The translations under genes and the position numbers were made by a program. The notes beneath the pieces were generated by a model. It had not been told where the DNA came from, did no database searches, and was given only the letters and a program-made list of their open reading frames with translations. Below, piece after piece: positions 56,724 through 64,000 of a stretch of 64,000 nt of DNA (its first letter is position 1; each line of letters opens with the position of its first letter). The stretch lies in NCBI RefSeq assembly GCF_002812085.1, contig NZ_NPDM01000001.1:620001-684000 (forward strand), given 5' to 3'. This DNA comes from Leptospira levettii. GTDB lineage: Bacteria > Spirochaetota > Leptospiria > Leptospirales > Leptospiraceae.

Positions 56724-58321
56724 AATGGATGTAAGTGAAATTCTAAATTTGTACTAAATGTATCTTCGAATAAATCCTTTTTTTCTGACACAGACCAAAT
56801 TTCTAAATTGGGATCTTCTCCTTTTTTGAAATACAAACGGCAATTCACTTTTCCTTTTTCAATGACTGCATCCAATCTTTCAATCATGGATTTTTCGGAA
56901 CGATCCAATCCATCTCCGATTCGTAAAAAGGAAGCTAACTTACGAACCAAAAGTTGGTCTTCTGGCCTAAGGGTTTTAAACTCTTCGTGTTTGCCTTTTG
57001 GACCACCTTTCCTATGGTAACGAGCAAGAAGAGCAATGATTTCAATTTCAGAATTGGAAAATCCAACCATTGCTTCTGAGTTACGAATAATATAATAACT
57101 ATGTTTATGATAATTATGATGGGAAATACAAAGTCCAACTTGGTGGAGGTAACAAGCTGTTTCCAAATAATCTCTTTCTAAGTTTCCAAGACCATGTAAT
57201 TCCTTTAAATCATCAAACAACTGCAATGTGAGTTTTGCAACTGTTTCAGCATGATGTTTCCCTTGCGGGTAAAGGTTTGCAACAGTTTTGATCGCTTTTT
57301 CACGGATGTTATCAAGTCTCGGAAGTGAAGTGTCAGTATGTCTGTACCAGGACTCAATTGTATCATACACAATTCCTTCCCGAAGCGCAAAATCACTCAC
57401 CGTAAAGGAAGGTGCTTTAATCCTTTGTAACACTTCATCCAACACCAAAATCCCACCCACAATGATATCCCCACGTTTAGCATCTAAACCAGGGATTTTG
57501 AGTCTTTTTTTGATACTTTCAGCATCTAATACCTGTTTGCGTATCTCTTTGAAAGAATCGATTGGAATCTCGGTCCCATTTAACCGTTCTCGTTTTTCTC
57601 CCTTCTTTTCTAAAACCATTGAGGTCACCGATGTGATGGTTCCCGAACTTCCTACAACCATAAAGGGTTTCCAGGTTTCAATTTGGGGTAAAAAAGCAGA
57701 TAACACGGATTCAATATGGATCCTACATTTTTGCAAATCAGTGGCTGAAATCGGATCTTTTTTTAAATATTTCTCTGTTAAACGAATGGCACCTAACTTC
57801 ATACTGGTGGAAAAAAGGATTTCACCTTTTTCCCCTATCAGTAGTTCCGTGCTCCCTCCCCCAATATCAATGAGAAGGATCCGTTTTTCATACACGGGGA
57901 GCCCTTGTAAAATCCCAAGGTAAATGAGCCTTGCTTCTTCGTTCCCAGAAATCACTTGGATTTGGATGCCCGTTTCCTTCTCCGCTCGGTCAAGAAATAT
58001 CTGCCTATTTTCTGCTTCCCGAAGTGCACTCGTGGCTACAGCTCTGATTTCCGCTTTGTAACTGTCGGCAAGTGTTTTGAATCGTTTCAAACAAGCAAGA
58101 CCCCTATCCATAGCCTCGTTTGTAATGACCGCATAATCGCTGCTACCGCTTCCTAAACGAACGGATTCCTTTTCTTTGGTCAGGTATTCGAGTGTACCAT
58201 CCGGTCTTAGTTTTACGACAACGATGTGGAAGGAATTAGTGCCCAAATCAATGGCAGCAAGGATCTTTTCCGTGCGAAATGCCTGGTTTGGTTTGCGTAA
58301 GATTTGTGAGAAAGGAAGCAT
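56720..58321 (-). CDS. Ppx/GppA exopolyphosphatase-guanosine pentaphosphatase family protein
   Basis: I start at ATG 58321 (533 residues); a TTG at 58366 is also in frame. Actin-like ATPase fold: LAAIDLGTNSFHIVVVKL at the start, VATSALREAENRQIF, and LLIDIGGGSTELLIG. The C-terminal third is an HD-like helical domain with YLHQVGLCISHHNYHKHS, as in E. coli Ppx. It either cleaves polyphosphate or converts pppGpp to ppGpp; the sequence cannot decide. Its stop overlaps the start of the 7TM-SpoIIE gene. Confidence 0.87.
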   Translation of the reverse strand: MLPFSQILRKPNQAFRTEKILAAIDLGTNSFHIVVVKLRPDGTLEYLTKEKESVRLGSGSSDYAVITNEAMDRGLACLKRFKTLADSYKAEIRAVATSALREAENRQIFLDRAEKETGIQIQVISGNEEARLIYLGILQGLPVYEKRILLIDIGGGSTELLIGEKGEILFSTSMKLGAIRLTEKYLKKDPISATDLQKCRIHIESVLSAFLPQIETWKPFMVVGSSGTITSVTSMVLEKKGEKRERLNGTEIPIDSFKEIRKQVLDAESIKKRLKIPGLDAKRGDIIVGGILVLDEVLQRIKAPSFTVSDFALREGIVYDTIESWYRHTDTSLPRLDNIREKAIKTVANLYPQGKHHAETVAKLTLQLFDDLKELHGLGNLERDYLETACYLHQVGLCISHHNYHKHSYYIIRNSEAMVGFSNSEIEIIALLARYHRKGGPKGKHEEFKTLRPEDQLLVRKLASFLRIGDGLDRSEKSMIERLDAVIEKGKVNCRLYFKKGEDPNLEIWSVSEKKDLFEDTFSTNLEFHLHPL

Positions 58322-58464
58322 TTTGTATCTAACTAGCCTATCGAAAATTTTTACGGTTGAAAGCAAAAACCAGCCGAAAATTATGGGGAACGGGAAGAAT
58401 TGTAAAGTTTTGGTGTTAACCCACCGTAAATTCCCCCCTTCGTACTTCTTTCACAGGATCTGAT

Positions 58465-59487
58465 ATGATATTTGATAATCTTTATGGACTTTTCTCGAAC
58501 GATATGGGAATCGATTTGGGAACCGCGAACACCCTCGTGCATGTGAAAGGACAAGGGATCGTCCTATCAGAACCGTCGGTCGTGGCAGTCCAAGCCTCTA
58601 CTGGTCGAGTCCTCGCAGTGGGACAAGAAGCAAAACGAATGCTAGGAAGGACTCCTGGTGATATCGTTGCCATCCGCCCCATGAAAGACGGGGTGATCGC
58701 CGACTTCGAAACTGTGGAAAAGATGATTCGTTACTTCATCGCAAAAGTCCACAACCGCACTACATTTGTAAAACCGCGCATTGTCATCGGAGTTCCTTCT
58801 GGGATTACCGAAGTAGAAAGACGTGCCGTTCGTGAGTCCGCAGAACAAGCGGGAGCCCGCGAAATTTTCCTTATCGAAGAAGCACTTGCAGCAGCCATCG
58901 GTGCCAACATCCCCATCCATGAACCAGCAGGGAACATGATTGTGGATATCGGAGGGGGAACCACAGAAATCGCCGTGATCTCACTTGGTGGTATGGTAAT
59001 CGCAGAATCCATCCGAACTGGTGGTGACGAATTTGATGAAGCCATTGTGAAATACCTCCGTAACCAATACAACCTAGTGGTGGGAGAAAGAACGGCTGAG
59101 GACATCAAACTCACAATCGGTAACGCGTTTGCTGACAAACGTGTCGACACAATGGAAGTGAAAGGCCGTGACGCGATCTCAGGTCTCCCACGCACCCTCG
59201 AACTCGATTCCAACGAAATCCGCAAAGCCCTCAAAGAACCAACAGACGAAATCCTAGACGGTATCAAATCGGTACTCGAGCGCACTCCTCCAGAACTTGC
59301 CGCCGACATCGTAGAACGAGGGATCGTTCTCACAGGTGGTGGATGCCTCCTTCGTGGTCTCGAACACTACCTCACCAAAGAAACAGGTGTTCCTGTGTTC
59401 CGTGCCGAAAACCCACTCACTTGTGTGGTTCTCGGAACCGGACGTTACTTGGATGAATTGAAATACATCAAACCAGGGATCAGATAA
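58465..59487 (+). CDS. mreB: Rod-shape actin homologue MreB
   Basis: 340 residues of Mre[19 protein letters not shown] (residues 14-31) is the phosphate-1 loop, [18 protein letters not shown] phosphate-2, and [20 protein letters not shown] the adenosine motif. MreB filaments guide cell-wall synthesis under the membrane. The downstream gene is convergent; mreC and mreD are not next to it here, and a terminator follows directly. Confidence 0.96.
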   Translation: MIFDNLYGLFSNDMGIDLGTANTLVHVKGQGIVLSEPSVVAVQASTGRVLAVGQEAKRMLGRTPGDIVAIRPMKDGVIADFETVEKMIRYFIAKVHNRTTFVKPRIVIGVPSGITEVERRAVRESAEQAGAREIFLIEEALAAAIGANIPIHEPAGNMIVDIGGGTTEIAVISLGGMVIAESIRTGGDEFDEAIVKYLRNQYNLVVGERTAEDIKLTIGNAFADKRVDTMEVKGRDAISGLPRTLELDSNEIRKALKEPTDEILDGIKSVLERTPPELAADIVERGIVLTGGGCLLRGLEHYLTKETGVPVFRAENPLTCVVLGTGRYLDELKYIKPGIR

Positions 59488-59509
59488 TTATCGGTTACAT
59501 GGTTAGGTG

Positions 59510-59541
59510 AAAAAAGGGGGACTGGTGTTCCCTTTTTTTTT
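59510..59541 (+). terminator. Rho-independent terminator after mreB
   Basis: AAAAAAGGG at 59510-59518 pairs with CCCTTTTTT from about 59530, with a long T-run (about nine T). The palindrome with A- and T-runs can work in both directions. It lies 23 bases after the mreB stop and directly before repeat copy B. Confidence 0.8.
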
Positions 59542-59613
59542 GGGCGCACAGTTCCGGCTTTTCGCTGCAATCTTTGCATTCGCAAAGGATTTCCGCTGCA
59601 ATCCGGGGCGCGG
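59541..59613 (-). repeat. Palindromic intergenic repeat element, copy B
   Basis: CGCTGCAATCTTT (59563-59575) and AAAGGATTTCCGCT (59584-59597) are the exact complements of the arms of copy A at 24717-24754, so this copy is in the opposite orientation. The centre CTTTGC-ATTC-GCAAAG differs in sequence from copy A but also pairs. GC-rich ends (GGGCGCAC ... GGGGCGCGGG) enclose it. Confidence 0.8.
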
Positions 59614-59688
59614 GGGTTGTTACTTGGCTGATTTAAAATAAATCACCATTCACTCGAGTAACTCAAGCTATACGCTACTTTACTTCTA

Positions 59689-60555
59689 TCATGGACAGTT
59701 GAAGGTTCCGTAACGTTTTCCCAAATAACAGTCAATGCCTGTTGCATTTTCATCCGAAACTCGATTGTCAAAATATAGAAGCTCAGCCAAATCCATTTCT
59801 GCTCCACCAATTCCAAGACCCAAATTGCCCGCAGCATATCCCGTCGCTGCTGGAACCGTTGAGACAACTTGCACTCCATCAAATTTGATGACAACGTTTG
59901 TCCCCCCATTTTGCAAAATCGAAACCTGGTGCACAGCATTTGCCACCCAACCTGAGTTATACGATGCTACAGTAAATGATCCAGATTTATTGAGTGCAAC
60001 GATTCCTCCTGCTGTGATTTGAACTTCTCTTCCTGCACCACCTGAAGTTCCGATAGTGAGCACATTACTATTGACAGTTAAAGGCAACCTCACCACAAAA
60101 AATACACTTCCTGAATCCGAAGCACTCACACCGACTGGAGAGGTTTTTAATAAGTTGTTACCAGATCCATACAAAAAACGGACAATTGGTTTTCCATTGA
60201 TTGTATTCGTAGCCGAATAAAAAGTCGGTGCTACTCCAGGAATCAGGTCATTTCCGGTCCCACTGAGATCTGTCCAGCTTGTCACTGTAGTGCCGTTAGC
60301 AAGAGGTAACCCTTCCGCGCGGATCCAAAACTTTCGTCCAGGAACCTGGTTCAAATCAAAAGGTCCATTCGACACATTCTGATTACAAACGCTAGAACGA
60401 TTGATGATACAGGAGATTAACTGATTTTTGTAGTATTCATTGGTTCCGAATTCATAAGGACTATTTAAGTCCAATTGACAACTGATAAAAAAGAAAATTA
60501 GGGATCCCTTGTAAACATGAGAGAACCTGAAAAGAATCGATAAATATTCTTTCAC
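59689..60555 (-). CDS. LamG-like lipoprotein, paralog of the 33875-35035 protein
   Basis: 288 residues from a GTG start. The lipobox FFFISC gives Cys26, followed by a short Cys-containing segment (YYKNQLISCIINRSSVCNQN) and a LamG/concanavalin-like domain starting GRKFWIRAEGLPLANGTTVT with W-T-D-x-SGTGN, ending FDNRVSDENATGIDCYLGKR. The similarity to the 33875-35035 protein covers the lipobox, Cys pattern and the sandwich; the Ig-like part is missing here. Probably surface-exposed. The next 625 bases (60556-61180) contain no credible gene; only a small inverted repeat is seen at 60658-60680. Confidence 0.78.
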   Translation of the reverse strand: MKEYLSILFRFSHVYKGSLIFFFISCQLDLNSPYEFGTNEYYKNQLISCIINRSSVCNQNVSNGPFDLNQVPGRKFWIRAEGLPLANGTTVTSWTDLSGTGNDLIPGVAPTFYSATNTINGKPIVRFLYGSGNNLLKTSPVGVSASDSGSVFFVVRLPLTVNSNVLTIGTSGGAGREVQITAGGIVALNKSGSFTVASYNSGWVANAVHQVSILQNGGTNVVIKFDGVQVVSTVPAATGYAAGNLGLGIGGAEMDLAELLYFDNRVSDENATGIDCYLGKRYGTFNCP

Positions 60556-61180
60556 TATTTTTTGATTAGATTAAATCTGCTCCGAAAGACGTGAGTAACT
60601 CCGAGTTATTTAAATTTCAAGGTTTTTTCAATCGATTCAGAATGACTAGTTTTTATCCTAATGTAGTTTGTTTCTACATTAAGATACGCCAAAAATTGAA
60701 CTTTAAAATTCGATCCAAGATCCAGATTCTTTTTTTGAAAGGAATATATTTCTGTAGTTCTTCAAACTAATTTGATACAGGAAACGAAATATATCCAATA
60801 TGGGATAAGAGAAAATAGGCTCTATCTATTCGTTCAATTTATTTGGATGATCAAATACTTTGGTGGATCAAATTCCTCACTAGTTAGTTACAAATGTTTC
60901 CAACTTACAAAAATGACTCACTGGAAATGATGGACTAACTTCCCTATAGAGAATTCATCATTCCAAGTGTTTGATAGTTCAAACGATATGGACCAAAGAA
61001 TTCGACTTGTATGTGTTTGGTTACCTTGTATTATTCGTGCTAAAATTTTTCCATCTCCTCTAAAAAATAGAGTCGCTTTCAGACTCATTCGATTCCCATG
61101 ATCGACATTGTGTCGCGATTTTTTGTACACCTACTGATGTATGGGGAACGAAGTCGCAAAAAGGCTTATATTCATTTTCT

Positions 61181-63460
61181 ATGCGTTCAAAAACAATTAC
61201 TCCAACCCTAAAACAAATCATTTCCAGTACTGATTTATTCCTAAACCTCTCCAAAGAAACAAAAGAACACTTGGAGCGATCGTTCCATAAAGTTAATTTT
61301 GTTAAGAACAAAGTTGTGATCAAACAAGGAGAACATGGCAATGCACTCTATCTAGTGGCGACAGGTAGTTTCAGTGTTTATGTGACCAATGACGGAAAAA
61401 AGCAGAAATTAGGTGAGGTGAAACCTGGCAGTTGTTTCGGAGAAGGAGCACTTGTGACAGATGAACCCCGAAACGCCACAGTTGTCTGTGACCAATCTGG
61501 CATCGTTTACCGCATCGATCGAAACGAATTCAAAAGAGCCTTTAAGGATCGATCGGAAGAGCTAAAAGCCTTTGTCAGACTCATCAGCCGAAGATCCCGT
61601 GCCCTCCATCGAAGTGTGTTTCGTCCAGAACCTCGGCGCATTAAAGAACTCATTTCTTCGGTATCACTTTTCCAAGGTGTTGGAACCAAACTCATCTCAG
61701 AGTTGGAACAACAGATGGAATGGATTTTTCTGCCAGGTGGCGAAACTCTGATGCGGCAAGGTGACAAAGCCGACGGAATGTACGTCGTCGTTAACGGTAG
61801 TTTGGTGTATGAAGTGAGAAACGACCAAGGTCTAGTCGTATCAACAGGAAATTTTTCAAAAGGTGATATCATTGGTGAGATGGCACTCTTAACTGGGGAA
61901 CCGAGAACGGCAACAGTTGTCGCCACTCTCTCCTGTGAGATCGTAAAAATTAGCACAGTCGCATTCGAAGCGGTCTTTTCCAAACATCCTCCGAGTATGC
62001 TTGCGATCACCAAACTCATTGCTGATCGTTTTACCAAAGACCGAATGGGAAAACGAACCGTTAAAAAAACAAGAAGTATCATCACTCTTTTTCCCCTCCA
62101 AAAGGATCTTTCCGTTCGCGACTTTGCTCATAACCTAGCAAACGCTCTTAAAAAAATCGGCCGTACAATCATCGTCGAAAGCAAAGACTTCAAAAAAAAG
62201 AAGGGAGACCGCGAACATGCAGTCTCGGACATCCTCGAATCATTATACCATTTGCAGGACACACATGATTTCCTAATCCTCTGTCCCGACTTTGAAGACA
62301 AACTCTGGACGGAGACAATTCTCCATCATACAAACCGTATTTTACTGTTAAGTGATGCAAAAAAAGCGGATGTACTTTCTCCAGAAGAAATCCGTTTTCT
62401 TGGAGATTCGGAAGAAACCCATGGTCCCATCCGAGAACTTGTCTTACTCTACTCTGACCCAAATGAGAAACCAAAAAATATTTCTAACCTAACTCGCATT
62501 AGAAAAACAGATGTCATCAGACATATTCGTACGTATAGTCACCACGGATTTGAAAGTTTAACTCGATTCATCACTGGTCGTTCCATCGGACTTGCTCTCG
62601 GAGGTGGAGGTGCAAAAGGTTTCGCACATATTGGGCTTATCAAAGCCATGCAGGAAGAGAACATTCCGATCGACATGATCGGTGGAACAAGTGCAGGGGC
62701 CCTTATGGCAAGTATTTATGCTTTGGGCAACGATGCTCCCAGTTTGGAACGGATCGCCAAGGCTCTCATGAGCGACAAAAAGACATTAAACGACTATACC
62801 ATTCCCGTTGTTTCTCTCATTCGTGGCAAAAAATTCAATACTGTGATTAAAAGTTTTGTCGGTGAAACAATGATCGAAGATCTCTGGCTTCCTTATTTTG
62901 CGGTCGCAACAAGCCTTTCCAAAGCGCAAAAAGTGATCATCGACCGAGGTCCATTATGGAAAGCTCTCCGAGCTTCCGCTTCGATACCAGGAATCTTACC
63001 ACCCTTCTTCGAGAACAATGAACTGTTAGTCGATGGAGCAATGTTAGACAATATTCCCGGTGCTGTGATGCGAGAAAAGGGAGCTGATTTTGTGATTTCT
63101 GTGGCGCTTGCATCCGAAGGGGATTCAGCAGCCGATGAACTCTTTGGTCGCATTTATCCTAAAAATAATTCGGGAGCATTACCATCGGCTCTTCGATTGT
63201 TATTCAAACGACTCTTCCGTAAAGCGCAGAATTTTAAAGAAGCACCAAACCTTCTTAGCCTTTTGATGCGTGCGACTTTTGTTGCTTCCGATGCGGCAAT
63301 GGCACAAGCAAAAGCTGAGTCTGATATATTTGCCGAGTTACCTGTTGAACAGTATGGACTCTTTGATTGGAAAAAGTTCTATGAACTGGTTGAGATCGGA
63401 TACCGTTATGGGAAAACCAATGCGAAGACTTGGAAAAAACAACTTGGGATTCAAAGTTAA
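61181..63460 (+). CDS. Patatin-like phospholipase with two cyclic-nucleotide-binding domains
   Basis: 759 residues: two cNMP-binding domains (about 14-135 and 155-275), each with a phosphate-binding cassette (FGEGALVTDEPRNATV and IGEMALLTGEPRTATV, the Arg intact), a linker of about 180 residues, and a patatin domain (about 468-640) with the GGGGAKG oxyanion loop (475-481), nucleophile Ser504 in GTSAG and Asp618 in LVDGAML. This is the NTE/PNPLA6-like architecture, acting on phospholipids or lysophospholipids at the membrane. The intact cassettes suggest cAMP or cGMP binding could regulate it. Preceded by 625 gene-free bases and probably monocistronic. Confidence 0.92.
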   Translation: MRSKTITPTLKQIISSTDLFLNLSKETKEHLERSFHKVNFVKNKVVIKQGEHGNALYLVATGSFSVYVTNDGKKQKLGEVKPGSCFGEGALVTDEPRNATVVCDQSGIVYRIDRNEFKRAFKDRSEELKAFVRLISRRSRALHRSVFRPEPRRIKELISSVSLFQGVGTKLISELEQQMEWIFLPGGETLMRQGDKADGMYVVVNGSLVYEVRNDQGLVVSTGNFSKGDIIGEMALLTGEPRTATVVATLSCEIVKISTVAFEAVFSKHPPSMLAITKLIADRFTKDRMGKRTVKKTRSIITLFPLQKDLSVRDFAHNLANALKKIGRTIIVESKDFKKKKGDREHAVSDILESLYHLQDTHDFLILCPDFEDKLWTETILHHTNRILLLSDAKKADVLSPEEIRFLGDSEETHGPIRELVLLYSDPNEKPKNISNLTRIRKTDVIRHIRTYSHHGFESLTRFITGRSIGLALGGGGAKGFAHIGLIKAMQEENIPIDMIGGTSAGALMASIYALGNDAPSLERIAKALMSDKKTLNDYTIPVVSLIRGKKFNTVIKSFVGETMIEDLWLPYFAVATSLSKAQKVIIDRGPLWKALRASASIPGILPPFFENNELLVDGAMLDNIPGAVMREKGADFVISVALASEGDSAADELFGRIYPKNNSGALPSALRLLFKRLFRKAQNFKEAPNLLSLLMRATFVASDAAMAQAKAESDIFAELPVEQYGLFDWKKFYELVEIGYRYGKTNAKTWKKQLGIQS

Positions 63461-63872
63461 CTAATAAGAAAAATAACTATGGAGTTTGCGAGATTTTGAT
63501 TTATTTTTTTATCATCAATCGATTTCAAATCAAATCATTTGATAAAACGAATTTATATTCGCTGGCATTTTTCTTGTGCGGACTTATCCTAAATATCATT
63601 CACTGTTTGGAACAAATTGATTCACTAGCTTGGAAGATGTAGAATTGGTTCAGATTCGCTCGTATCAAAAAACGACAATGAATCATTTGTATATTCTTCG
63701 CTCAATCGACTCTAACGATTCAAGCAAATCTTGGTAATGTATAACTAAAATAAATTATTGACTAAATGGATTTGATACTAAATAACTTGAGATTCCTTCT
63801 TGAGTATTTTTGACTCGAAGTTGTTCTTTTGGTGAACATTGCCAATTTTTAAATTTAGGGATAAGTACGAGT
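63461..63872. other. Gene-free interval
   Basis: AT-rich stretch without a frame of coding character; a 70-codon frame at 63430-63642 begins inside the phospholipase gene and has no ribosome site or family resemblance. The last bases lead into a probable lipoprotein gene at 63873. Confidence 0.55.
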
Positions 63873-64000
63873 TTGATTCATTTACAAAAAGACTTCAGCT
63901 TTACTGTATTTAGAATATTATCTGAATATCGAAATGTTCTACGCTGCTTTTGTTCCTTTGTTTTGCTATGTATCTTATTAAATTGTAAACCGGCGGATCT
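63873..64000 (+). CDS. N-terminus of a probable lipoprotein (continues past the window)
   Basis: From a TTG at 63873 the frame is open to the edge and reads a basic n-region, a hydrophobic run FVLLCILLNC and then KPAD, a good lipoprotein signal with the acylated Cys in LLNC. No ATG precedes it in frame, and a weak AGGG lies about 12 bases upstream, so the exact start is uncertain. The protein cannot be identified. Confidence 0.5.
   Translation, partial: MIHLQKDFSFTVFRILSEYRNVLRCFCSFVLLCILLNCKPAD

Noticed and set aside
63430..63642. 70-codon frame after the phospholipase
   Set aside because: Starts inside the phospholipase gene in another frame, no ribosome site, no recognisable family.
1..64000. 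CRISPR arrays, rRNA genes and complete insertion sequences
   Set aside because: No regularly spaced short repeats, no rRNA sequence and no transposase gene were seen on either strand.

Overview
The window is one continuous piece of an AT-rich bacterial chromosome. The gene content and style fit a spirochaete of the genus Leptospira, probably a free-living one. Pointers are the loose spirochaetal lipoboxes (for example LSLLVFIQC, SLWFC, VILSLFFFNHC), several SpoIIE phosphatases fused to TPR arrays, many chemoreceptors, a THI5-like sensor kinase, frequent TTG and GTG starts, and short GC-rich palindromic repeats between genes. The genus assignment is inference from recognition of these features; no database search was possible. 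About 56 protein genes, three tRNAs and several repeats can be supported.

Layout. 1-3303: end of a serine hydrolase gene, a STAS anti-sigma-factor antagonist and a membrane SpoIIE-type phosphatase (a partner-switching set). 3388-6969: poly-gamma-glutamate operon pgsB-pgsC-pgsW with two small membrane/lipoprotein genes. 6953-14116: TPR protein, nucleotidyltransferase, hybrid histidine kinase, ABM-like protein and a multi-TM chemoreceptor. 14288-19225: a long tightly packed minus-strand run (FYDLN protein, miaA, hfq, manC, a 30-residue ribosomal bS22/COX24-like gene, a membrane protein, cheW, phoU). 19330-24695: pdxJ, a TPR lipoprotein, ctp protease, nadB. 24696-28050: an accessory patch with palindromic repeats, a tyrosine recombinase and two hypothetical genes. 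28062-35035: minus-strand signalling genes (THI5-histidine kinase fusion, chemoreceptor) and a LamG-like lipoprotein. 35036-35996: a repeat-rich gap beside three tRNA genes (Pro-Arg-His) with a duplicated tRNA-His 3' end. 36056-45060: sppA-surE operon, permease, antiporter, bcp-pepA. 45480-52715: a chemotaxis operon (orphan HATPase, cheW, mcp, cheA, cheB, cheY) with cheD facing it. 52871-64000: MFS transporter, a 7TM-SpoIIE phosphatase coupled to a Ppx/GppA phosphatase, mreB, a second LamG-like lipoprotein, a double-cNMP patatin phospholipase and the first bases of a lipoprotein gene.

How the parts fit: signal transduction dominates. Two SpoIIE-TPR phosphatases share an output half but have different sensor halves, and a STAS substrate candidate sits beside one of them. 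Three chemoreceptors, two CheW proteins and a CheA/B/D/Y set form chemotaxis arrays. Housekeeping includes RNA biology (hfq, miaA), cofactor synthesis (pdxJ, nadB), cell shape (mreB), envelope quality control (sppA, ctp) and peroxide defence (bcp).

The most unusual non-coding observations are a two-copy palindromic element whose inner hairpin differs between copies yet still pairs (24699-24767 and 59541-59613), and an attachment-site-like duplication of the tRNA-His 3' end (35502-35525 and 35738-35761). No convincing wholly new defence or mobile system was recognised; the best candidates for new biology are listed as findings.
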